A stretch of DNA of 21,365 nt from an uncultured Eubacteriales bacterium (GTDB lineage: Bacteria; Bacillota; Clostridia; Oscillospirales; CAG-382): positions 1-21,365 of the forward strand of contig CAKSOW010000038.1 in assembly GCA_934479825.1 (NCBI GenBank). The letters run 5' to 3'. Below the pieces are notes generated by a model. The model did not search any database and was not told the origin of the DNA. It worked only from the letters and a program-made list of their open reading frames with translations. Position 1 is the first letter of the stretch; the number at the start of each line of letters is the position of its first letter. Made by a program: the position numbers and the translations under genes. Positions 16,210-21,365 of the stretch are shown here, in pieces.

Positions 16210-16680
16210 TAGTTTTTACTCTATATTCGTACTGTTGATAGAAAATAATTATCAAAACATTATTAAAAATGCAGATATATCCAGTGCGGAATTGCCAATA
16301 TTTAACAGCTTAAATTGTGACTATGTAATAACGATTTGATATTTGTTACAGGTATAATTATGCATGTAATAAAATTTATACAAAAATGCAAGAGGGCAAA
16401 AATTTGATCGGAAAAAGAAGAATTTATGAATCAGGACGGGGGAAAATAGAATAAGAAAGGCTGGGACAGTCAATTTTTTCCTTTGTAAAATGTACTCGTT
16501 TTGGCTGCCCTATTCTAAAAACGAAAAATCGGGGATATATACCGCAATTTTTCTTTGGGGATAATAATTTCCCTCCTATAATAAAAGCACCGGTTAAAGT
16601 TTTTTGCATTTGCACGGGTGTATTCCAAGTCAGGGCGGGCATGACGAAACAGAGAAATCAACTACATAAAATGACAGACA
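16210..16680. other. AT-rich intergenic region without a convincing gene
   Basis: The first 200 bp are very AT-rich and hold only weak promoter-like words. From about 16440 to 16660 the composition changes. A 72-codon open frame (16642-16424, minus) lies here but has no good ribosome site and no recognisable domain. A plus-strand TATAAT at 16578-16583 follows TTGGGG by 16 bp. The stretch could be a decayed insertion-sequence end or carry a small RNA ending near the stem at 16681-16724. I see no stronger evidence for either. Confidence 0.5.
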
Positions 16681-16724
16681 TACAACCGGGGAACAGAAAA
16701 CCTTATTTCTGTTCCCCGGTTGTA
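16681..16724 (-). terminator. Long perfect hairpin, terminator of the esterase gene
   Basis: A perfect 19-bp inverted repeat (arms 16681-16699 and 16706-16724, 6-nt loop) begins 12 bp after the stop codon of the esterase gene on the minus strand. The following minus-strand sequence is only moderately T-rich, so termination efficiency is uncertain. Its GC-rich core and position make a terminator or mRNA-end stabiliser the best reading. Confidence 0.7.
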
Positions 16725-16735
16725 AAGTTTCTTGA

Positions 16736-17727
16736 TCAGAGGTTAAGCATCTTGCACAGTGTAGCGGCAATTCTTTGCGACAGCTTGTCTTTTGTCGGAG
16801 GATGAATCACGTCCTTTTCGCAAACGTCCGCCGATATGACGGTTTTCACGTCATTTACTTCAAACTGGATATCATATTGTGCTTTTTGCAGTGTCTTCCA
16901 GCCGATTTCCTCATGGGTATCTGCAATCTGAATTATGACAAACGGCAGTGACGGATCGTCAAACCGTTTTCTCCAAATATCAATCAAAAGTTTGAGTTCG
17001 TCCTTATAAAACAGCGTTTCGTCCGAGGATGTGTCGCTTTCGCCCTGATACCACACAACAGCGGAAACCTTGAACGGCACAACCTGTCCCAACGCTTTTT
17101 CATACAGAGTTCCGTCAGAATTCCATGCCTTATACATATCATAGAAATGATCGATATGTTTGCTTTCATCCGGAATCCGAATGCCATTGCTTTCAAGCGT
17201 ACCTTTCGGCAGCCAGCTTTCAATTACGGACGCACCCTGATAGCAGGTGATCATTCCAACCGCAAGACCGTTTTTTCTGCGATCTTGTTTCCCGTGTAAT
17301 AGGAAATAGCGCTCCACTCACCGGCTGTTTTTTCATCGCATACGATCCAGCCGTCGGAAGTGTGAAAGTAGTCCGTATTTTCAATTCTGTCAGTCGAGAA
17401 CAGACGGACAGACGGGTTTGACAGATAATGCTTTTCGGGAGACTCTTTGAGTTTGAACTGCATATTGGACTGCCCGGACATAAGAAAAACAAGTCCGACA
17501 TAAATATTCTCCATAACAGTTTTCTCATCATTGAGGTACACCACAGCCGTAAACGGACCGCCGAAATCATGCGGCGGAAAGCTGATGTTCCAGTCACCGT
17601 CGGCATGGATGCTTTTTACCTGACCGTCAAACAGGATCCTGACATTTCCGGTTCCCGTCCCGTAAAAGAAGATTTCTTTATGGGCAGGGAACACCATGTT
17701 TGAGGAAAAAATGCTGTTCAGTTTCAA
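16736..17727 (-). pseudogene. SASA-family esterase (sialate O-acetylesterase-like), frameshifted
   Basis: Two overlapping frames together encode one SGNH-type carbohydrate esterase (PF03629). The first half (from a TTG at 17727, AAAGGA site 9 nt upstream) begins KLNSIFSSNMVF and carries the nucleophile block LMSGQSNMQF. It runs to 17251. The second half, in the next frame, carries GMITCYQGASVIESW, VVWYQGESD and the C-terminal Asp...His block (DVIHPPTK). The frames meet at an A6 run (plus-strand T6 at 17271-17276). One extra A would join them into about 330 aa with every catalytic motif intact. Relatives remove O-acetyl groups from sialic acid or other glycans. Either a recent frameshift, a sequencing error, or slippage at the A run is possible. 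Confidence 0.85.
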
Positions 17728-17845
17728 GAATAACATTCCTTTTTGACTAATATTGTATCGTAAATATAGAATAGCATAAAATCCGGCAAATTGCAACAAG
17801 AAATTTCGCTTTCGGTTTTGTGTTTGTCAATACGAATTATATCAT

Positions 17846-18109
17846 AACGGTTACTCATATTTCAATATTGTCAAAGGCATTGGCATATACTTCACGCATC
17901 CCTATACATCCTGTGAAAAAGGGACGGTGGAATGTCATAATCGGATGTTGCGAAGATTTATTCCAAAAGGCAAAAGCATTGTTAACTACTCTGCGGATGA
18001 AATCATGATATTCGCCGACATCATGAATGCCCTTCCGAGAAAACTGCTTGGTTACCATACGCCGGAGGAACTGTTTGATGCAGAGCTTGACCGCATCTAC
18101 GCCGTGTAA
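17846..18109 (+). pseudogene. IS30-family transposase, 3' fragment
   Basis: An open frame without a start gives the C-terminal end of an IS30-type DDE transposase: GIYFTHPYTSCEKGTVECHN (rough positions 17882-17940), then LRRFIPKGKSI and LLGYHTPEELFDAE before a TAA. The HPY...E.GT.E.HN...RRFIPKG run is diagnostic and contains the last catalytic Glu. The 5' two-thirds of the gene is missing. Similarity fades upstream of about 17846, next to the esterase gene's upstream region. The matching right-end inverted repeat is at 18157-18178. Confidence 0.85.
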
Positions 18110-18156
18110 GCCGCGCAACGGATTTTCTTTTTGCTCGTCTCTCTCTATCTGTGAAT

Positions 18157-18178
18157 CTTTCGTTAACTATTGCAACTT
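18157..18178 (-). repeat. Right terminal inverted repeat of left IS30 copy
   Basis: Read on the minus strand, this 22-mer matches the repeat at 19429-19450 at 18 of 22 positions, sharing the core TGCAATAGT. It lies 48 bp after the transposase stop codon, the expected place for an IS30 right end. Confidence 0.7.
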
Positions 18179-18271
18179 GCTATTGCAATTTACATAAATT
18201 ATATTTTGATTAATTTTCGACTATGTCAATACAAGCATAACCATTTTGTGCTAATTCCCCGAATTTTCATA

Positions 18272-18300
18272 TTGAAATCACTCCCGTCTGATACTATAAT
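18272..18300 (+). promoter_or_regulatory. Sigma-A promoter of the serine hydrolase gene
   Basis: TTGAAA (18272-18277), a 17-bp spacer and a perfect TATAAT (18295-18300) lie 33 bp before the start codon. This gives the gene its own start inside the element. Confidence 0.85.
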
Positions 18301-18309
18301 TTATAGTAT
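18291..18309. promoter_or_regulatory. 19-bp palindrome over the -10 box (candidate operator)
   Basis: A perfect 9-1-9 palindrome (ATACTATAA T TTATAGTAT) covers the -10 hexamer and the start region of the serine hydrolase promoter. A dimeric repressor bound here would block RNA polymerase. No regulator gene is in the element, so a host-encoded factor would be needed. In AT-rich DNA a chance palindrome of this length is unlikely but not impossible. Confidence 0.5.
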
Positions 18310-18332
18310 AAACATAGCAGGAGGTAATTAAA

Positions 18333-19382
18333 ATGTATTTAAAAAACACAAACATTTTATTACAAAAAAAGCTGAGCAATCGTGAATTTGATTCATACGG
18401 AGTTTTTGTCTCTGTCGGCAACAAAACTGAGTTTTTGCATTCGCAGAATGTTAATTCGGACACATATTTTGATATAGCAAGTATGGGCAAGGTTTTGGTT
18501 ACATCTACATTGATTTTGATGTCAATCGACAAAAATTTACTTTCCCTTGATGATACACTTGATAGCTTTTTTAAAGATGTCCCCAAAGACAAGCAAAGAA
18601 TAACAATAAAGCATTTGCTTACACATACATCGGGCATTGTCAGATACGACATTCCGCAAAATGATGCAGATTCCGGCAGCAATGCTGTTGCAAAATTTAT
18701 ACTCAATACACCTTTGGCTTTTCAGCCCGGAACAAAACATATATATTCCTGCAATGGGATGATTTTGCTTGGGTATATCCTTGAAAAAATCTATAGTTTA
18801 CCGCTTGAAAAAATTTTCGATACATTATTGAAAAAACCTCTCGGATACACAAGAAGCAAATTCAACATTGAAATTGACGAGCCAAACGCAGCCGTTTGTT
18901 ACAGAAGCAAAAGCTTAGACGGACTCAACCATCCATGGGATGATGAAAATATACGCGTATTAAAAACAAGCGCAGGCTCCGGCGGACAATTTTTTACACT
19001 TGGTGACATTAAAAAATTTGCCGACGTGGTAATGAGTAAAAGTAATATTTTATATTCCGAAAAAATGTTTGATTTGGCAGAAAAGAACTATACCGAAGGT
19101 CTTGACGAAGGTTGGGGACTCGGCTGGCTTTTTGTGGATGAAAAATATACGCAAACGGGAAGGCTTTTTCCCATCGGAAGTTTCGGGCATTGCGGACATA
19201 CCGGAACATCTCTGTTTTTTAACCGAGAAAAAGACTTGTATGTAATAATCTTAACCAATGCCACAAGATTTTTGAATATAAAAAACAATTTCAAAGGCTA
19301 CGACTATGGCATAATAGAAAAAATGAGAGAAGAAATTCATAACGAAATATACAAAGACTTAGACGAACAAGGACTGATATAA
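18333..19382 (+). CDS. Beta-lactamase-family serine hydrolase (class C/esterase type)
   Basis: This 349-aa protein of the PF00144 family includes AmpC-like enzymes, D-aminopeptidases and esterases. The nucleophile motif is S50-M-G-K53 in FDIASMGKVL. LLTHTSGIVRYD follows at 95-106, and the third motif is HTG at 289-291 in FGHCGHTGTSLFF. The second motif reads Y138-S-C140 where Tyr-Ser/Ala-Asn (or Asp) is usual. No signal peptide or lipobox is seen, so it probably stays in the cytoplasm, which argues against a role as a secreted beta-lactamase. The ATG at 18333 has GGAGG 8 nt upstream. Base composition is clearly more AT-rich than the polysaccharide genes, in line with transfer. Substrate unknown. 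Confidence 0.85.
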   Translation: MYLKNTNILLQKKLSNREFDSYGVFVSVGNKTEFLHSQNVNSDTYFDIASMGKVLVTSTLILMSIDKNLLSLDDTLDSFFKDVPKDKQRITIKHLLTHTSGIVRYDIPQNDADSGSNAVAKFILNTPLAFQPGTKHIYSCNGMILLGYILEKIYSLPLEKIFDTLLKKPLGYTRSKFNIEIDEPNAAVCYRSKSLDGLNHPWDDENIRVLKTSAGSGGQFFTLGDIKKFADVVMSKSNILYSEKMFDLAEKNYTEGLDEGWGLGWLFVDEKYTQTGRLFPIGSFGHCGHTGTSLFFNREKDLYVIILTNATRFLNIKNNFKGYDYGIIEKMREEIHNEIYKDLDEQGLI

Positions 19383-19428
19383 ATATGAAAAAAACTATGA
19401 TAAAGTTTTTGACGCGGATTGTAAAATG

Positions 19429-19450
19429 AAGCTGCAATAGTAAAGAAAAG
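19429..19450 (+). repeat. Left terminal inverted repeat of right IS30 copy
   Basis: The 22-mer AAGCTGCAATAGTAAAGAAA and the next two bases match the inverted repeat at 18157-18178 at 18 of 22 positions. It sits 67 bp upstream of the transposase start, as expected for an IS30 left end. Confidence 0.7.
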
Positions 19451-19452
19451 AA

Positions 19453-19521
19453 TCCATAGCGAAGATTCTGTGGTAGAATTGAGTAACCACACACCAATTC
19501 GAAAGGAATCATCGCTATGGA
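19453..19521 (+). promoter_or_regulatory. Fold-back hairpin over the IS30 transposase start
   Basis: A 16-bp inverted repeat (arms 19453-19468 and 19506-19521, 15 of 16 pairs) would bury part of the AAAGGA site and the ATG (19517) in a stem on any transcript entering from outside. An extended -10 box (TGG + TAGAAT, 19472-19479) between the arms could start a transcript that lacks the left arm and stays translatable. This is the logic known for protection of IS10/IS50 transposase from impinging transcription. Confidence 0.55.
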
Positions 19522-19859
19522 CGAAACCAATTATACCACAGAACACCGAAAAGGTCAACACTTGACAAGCGAAGAACGACATATCATTGAGGTACGATTC
19601 AACAAAGACAAACAGTCCATATACAGGATTGTCAAAGAATTGGGACGACCGTATAATACCGTAAAGAATGAAATAATGCGTGGCACGGCTTTGCTGTACA
19701 ATGGCAATGTCAGGCGATACAGGGCAGATATCGGATATTCCGTTTATCTCGAACATCGTCAGGAATGCCGCAGGAAATACCGATGCCTTGAAACATCCGC
19801 GTTTCTTCAATATGTCAGCAAGCATTTCAGGGAAGATAAATGGTCGCTGGATGCTTATT
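19517..19859 (+). pseudogene. IS30-family transposase, 5' fragment
   Basis: The N-terminal part of an IS30-type transposase starts at ATG 19517 with GAAAGGA 9 nt upstream. The helix-turn-helix region LTSEERHIIEVRFNKDKQSI, IYRIVKELGRPYNTVKNEI and the linker YRADIGYSVYLEHRQ are clear, as is FREDKWSLDAY. Similarity stops at about 19859, where the frame runs into unrelated DNA from an integrase gene and ends at 19972. The DDE catalytic domain is missing, so this copy cannot transpose by itself. The product, if made, would be a DNA-binding fragment that could act on IS30 ends. Confidence 0.85.
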
Positions 19860-19879
19860 TCAAAAAAGATTCGTTCATC

Positions 19880-20397
19880 CCACAGGCTCAGAGGCAGTAT
19901 GGGAGAGCCGCTATCACAACCGCCTTACGGATACCTTCGCCACCAATGCGCTGGCGGGCGGTATGGATATAAAAACGCTGAGTACGATAATAGGACATAT
20001 ATCCTCAGAAACAACGCTGAACATATACACCCATATCACTGACAATATGCAGCGCTCCGCCGCCGACAAAATCGAACGGGGGTTCGGCAGAAATGAAGGC
20101 ACTTTGGGCAAGAACGGGCAAACACCCGACCAAGCGCTGGAAAGGCCAGTAAGAGCGAAATTTGAGCCGAAACAGCCGAAGATACGCCGCCCCGGAACGG
20201 GATGCCTATTTCAAATCAGTCCTAAGAAATGGGAAGGCAGCTATTCTCCGAAATTGCCAAACGGTAAACGCAAAAAGTTTAATATCTACGCCGACACAAG
20301 AGAAGAATGCGAAGAAAAGCTTGCCGAGATGATTAAACAAAAGAATACGGAAATTGCCGCCGAGAAAGAACGGCTTAAATCGGGACGAACGGCGTAA
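19880..20397 (+). pseudogene. Tyrosine recombinase/integrase, C-terminal remnant with Arm-type tail
   Basis: The frame encodes the end of a phage/ICE-type integrase: DTFATNALAGGMDIKTLS (about 19927-19980), IIGHISSETTLNIYTH with the catalytic His and nucleophile Tyr, then KIERGFG. The usual Arg of the R-H-T-F motif is replaced (TDTF). A tail follows that looks like an AP2-like Arm DNA-binding domain (RPGTGCLFQ, KKWEGSYSPKLPNGKRKKF, TREECEEKLAEMI), normally found at the N terminus but known at the C terminus in some Clostridia integrases. The N-terminal and most of the catalytic part are lost at the join with IS30 near 19860. It ends 175 bp before the tRNA terminator and 215 bp before the tRNA-Pro scar, a usual place for an element's integrase. 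Confidence 0.8.
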
Positions 20398-20409
20398 GGT
20401 GGATACAAC

Positions 20410-20435
20410 ACCGCCACGGAAAAATCCGTGGCGGT
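20410..20435 (+). terminator. Hairpin terminator after the integrase remnant
   Basis: A perfect 11-bp stem (arms 20410-20420 and 20425-20435, loop AAAA) with a GC-rich core follows the integrase stop by 13 bp. The downstream plus strand is mildly T-rich (GTTTGACTTTTC). On the minus strand it would also fold. Confidence 0.65.
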
Positions 20436-20570
20436 TGCTCGTTTGACTTTTCAAATTTTGCGCCGCTATAAACAAAGAAAAAGGAATTTTCAGTCCACAT
20501 TTGCTTATGTGGTCGGGAAAATGCGATTTTTTCAAAAGTGGCGGTAAAACAGCTAAAACAGCGTAAAAAT

Positions 20571-20604
20571 GACCGAAAGTGGAGAATAAACTCTACTTTC
20601 GGTC
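20571..20604 (-). terminator. Rho-independent terminator of the tRNA-Pro transcript
   Basis: On the minus strand a 14-bp stem with one G-U pair (arms 20604-20591 and 20584-20571, 6-nt loop) is followed by ATTTTTACG. It starts 8 bp after the CCA end of the tRNA-Pro 3' half, the usual position for a tRNA terminator. Confidence 0.8.
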
Positions 20605-20611
20605 AAAATTT

Positions 20612-20656
20612 TGGTCGGAGTGGCCGGATTCGAACCGACGGCATCGAAGTCCCAAA
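20612..20656 (-). other. 3' half of tRNA-Pro(UGG): attachment-site scar
   Basis: Read on the minus strand, this gives anticodon loop TTTGGGA (20656-20650, anticodon TGG), the anticodon-stem 3' arm CTTCG, variable loop ATGCC, T stem GTCGG/CCGGC with loop TTCGAAT, acceptor 3' strand CACTCCG, discriminator A and encoded CCA. The expected 5' anticodon arm CGAAG is absent: the next bases are GGCTTC, and no CGGAGTG acceptor start lies upstream. The tRNA match stops exactly at the loop edge, as expected where a tyrosine integrase crosses over in the anticodon loop. It is not a functional tRNA gene. Confidence 0.75.
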
Positions 20657-20663
20657 GAAGCCT

Positions 20664-20829
20664 ATACCGATTTTTTGCGTGATTTTTACGCTTTTTCGGG
20701 GCTTTCGTGTCCAAAACCGATGCTTTCCGATGCTCTCGTTCGCACTGTTTCCACGTAGTCCGAAGCCGTAGATGGTCAAAGATGTGGTCAAGCCGAATTC
20801 TCATCCAAAAACCGAGCCGCGATTATAGC
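20664..20829. other. Non-coding flank inside the attachment scar
   Basis: No convincing gene is seen. A minus-strand open frame (20804-20553) reads across the tRNA scar and ends in the false GSNPATPT peptide typical of translated tRNA T-arms. Short direct repeats of CCGATGCT (20717-20724 and 20728-20735) and a GCGT.ATTTTTACGC hairpin near 20676-20692 could be integrase or excisionase arm sites. Confidence 0.4.
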
Positions 20830-20876
20830 TAACTCATGCCGTCAGGTGACTAAACGGTTCACCCCATGTCGAGTTT
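20830..20876 (-). promoter_or_regulatory. Structured palindromic leader (possible pseudoknot)
   Basis: An imperfect palindrome bounded by AACTC and GAGTT contains the stem GGTGA/TCACC. On the minus strand the loop of that stem holds ACCGT, which can pair with ACGGC just downstream, giving an H-type pseudoknot. It would lie at the very 5' end of the RNA made from the promoter at 20920-20892. Two minimal open frames (ATG-GGG-TGA and ATG-AGT-TAG) sit inside it. Function is unknown. Confidence 0.4.
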
Positions 20877-20891
20877 TTTTCTTCTGCCGTT

Positions 20892-20920
20892 AGTATACCA
20901 TACTTCAGGAAAACTGTCAA
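20892..20920 (-). promoter_or_regulatory. Outward-facing consensus promoter
   Basis: On the minus strand TTGACA (20920-20915), a 17-bp spacer and TATACT (20897-20892) form a near-perfect sigma-A promoter. It points left toward the tRNA-Pro scar and has no protein gene of its own before the scar. In a circular form of the element it would point across the joined ends into the opposite terminus. Confidence 0.75.
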
Positions 20921-21066
20921 CCCCTATCTTCAAGATGCAAAAATTGAGGTGCTGTAGTCAAAGAAAACGCCCGACGAAAAAAGTTGGATTTATTTTCGGA
21001 AAAGTGCTGGACTTCCTCTCGCTTCTGTGGTATGTTGTTGTGCTGACAGAAAAGGAGGCACAACCT

Positions 21067-21330
21067 ATGAAAAGTATGATAAAAGAACTATGGCACGGAA
21101 ACATCATTCCGCAAGAGGACAGCAGAAACAACTCAAAGGAGATGAAGGAGCTACTCGGATACATGGCAAGGCATCACGAGGACTTGGCAAAGACCTTCAC
21201 CGACGAGCAGAAGGAGATCTTTGAAAAGTTCCACGACTGCTGGGACGAGTACGTAAGCCTTGCCGAAGCAGCCATCTTCGAGTATGCGTTCAAATTAGGG
21301 ATGCAAATTGCTATAGAAGCATTAAACTGA
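21067..21330 (+). CDS. DUF6809-like small protein, 87 aa
   Basis: This small helical, acidic protein starts MKSMIKELWHGNIIP, continues with KELLGYMARHHEDLAKTF and ends AIFEYAFKLGMQIAIEALN. The opening (K-ELW-GNI-P), the central DEQKEIFEKF and the closing E-F-YAFKLGM pattern match what I know as DUF6809, small proteins frequent in Clostridia genomes and often found beside integrative elements. No enzyme motif, signal peptide or membrane span is seen. The ATG at 21067 has a strong AGGAGG site 8 nt upstream, which rules out the longer upstream reading of this frame. Function unknown. Its location next to an attachment scar suggests it is element cargo. Confidence 0.75.
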   Translation: MKSMIKELWHGNIIPQEDSRNNSKEMKELLGYMARHHEDLAKTFTDEQKEIFEKFHDCWDEYVSLAEAAIFEYAFKLGMQIAIEALN

Positions 21331-21365
21331 TTCGTCCTCATGCAATTATCGAGTATAAATTTTTA

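Larger units (their letters stand above)
17846..19859 (+). mobile_element. Decayed IS30-flanked composite element carrying a serine hydrolase
   Basis: A 3' IS30 fragment with its right inverted repeat (18157-18178) lies left, and a 5' IS30 fragment with its left inverted repeat (19429-19450) lies right, both on the plus strand. The order is [C-terminal half, right end] - cargo - [left end, N-terminal half]. That fits two direct IS30 copies whose inner ends survive and whose outer parts are lost, or a circle opened within one IS. The 1250-bp interior is AT-rich and holds one gene with its own promoter. No target duplications can be tested because the outer ends are gone. Confidence 0.65.

Noticed and set aside
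17271..17276. Programmed -1 frameshift as a firm call at the esterase A6 tract
   Set aside because: The zero frame does not match the classic X-XXY-YYZ phase and no stimulating structure was identified, so only a frameshifted gene is annotated.
20553..20804. Minus-strand open frame ending in GSNPATPT and a short tail
   Set aside because: The peptide is the well-known false translation of a tRNA T-arm; the frame crosses the tRNA scar and its terminator.
20866..21066. N-terminal extension of the DUF6809-like frame from 20866
   Set aside because: The extension crosses a promoter and a palindrome, and AGGAGG sits 8 nt before the ATG at 21067.
1..21365. CRISPR array, rRNA or complete tRNA genes
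   Set aside because: No regularly spaced repeats, no rRNA-like conserved blocks and no full cloverleaf were seen on either strand.

Overview
The window looks like a low-to-medium GC Firmicute, most likely a gut-type member of the Clostridia. Evidence: strong AGGAGG-type ribosome sites, consensus sigma-A promoters, Clostridia-style IS30 and tyrosine-integrase remnants, and a DUF6809-like gene. No rRNA or housekeeping gene is present, so a finer placement is not supported.

Region 1 (about 1-16210, minus strand) is one long Wzx/Wzy-type surface polysaccharide operon. It reads right to left from a near-consensus promoter at 16209-16181, through a roughly 300-nt leader, to a terminator at 276-250. 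Fifteen genes lie head to tail with 2-21 bp gaps or short overlaps. In order of transcription they are: DegT-type sugar aminotransferase, monotopic phosphoglycosyl transferase (initiating enzyme), hexapeptide acetyltransferase, GT2, GT4, a D-glucuronyl C5-epimerase-family protein, GT4, Wzy-like polymerase, polysaccharide pyruvyl transferase, HddA, an HddC-GmhB fusion, GmhA, Wzx flippase, UDP-glucose 6-dehydrogenase, and a PF14907-type nucleotidyltransferase. Inferred logic: Ugd makes UDP-GlcA, the GmhA/HddA/HddC-GmhB set makes GDP-D-glycero-alpha-D-manno-heptose, the repeat unit is built on a lipid carrier, flipped by Wzx and polymerised by Wzy. The C5-epimerase-family gene suggests that glucuronate is converted to L-iduronate, a glycosaminoglycan-like feature. 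A heptose- and possibly iduronate-containing, pyruvylated polymer is the most interesting system here.

Region 2 (16210-17850) is an AT-rich intergenic stretch, a 19-bp perfect terminator stem, and a SASA-family (sialate O-acetylesterase-like) esterase gene broken by one base at an A6 tract.

Region 3 (17850-20400) is a mobile-element graveyard. A 3' fragment of an IS30 transposase with its right inverted repeat, a serine hydrolase gene with its own promoter and palindromic operator-like site, and a 5' IS30 fragment with its left inverted repeat together look like a decayed composite transposon. The right IS30 fragment is fused to the C-terminal remnant of a tyrosine integrase.

Region 4 (20570-21365) holds the 3' half of a tRNA-Pro(UGG), cut exactly at the anticodon loop and followed by its terminator. 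This is an attachment-site scar. Beyond it are an outward-facing consensus promoter, a structured palindromic sequence and a small DUF6809-like gene, probably the edge of an integrated element running off the window.
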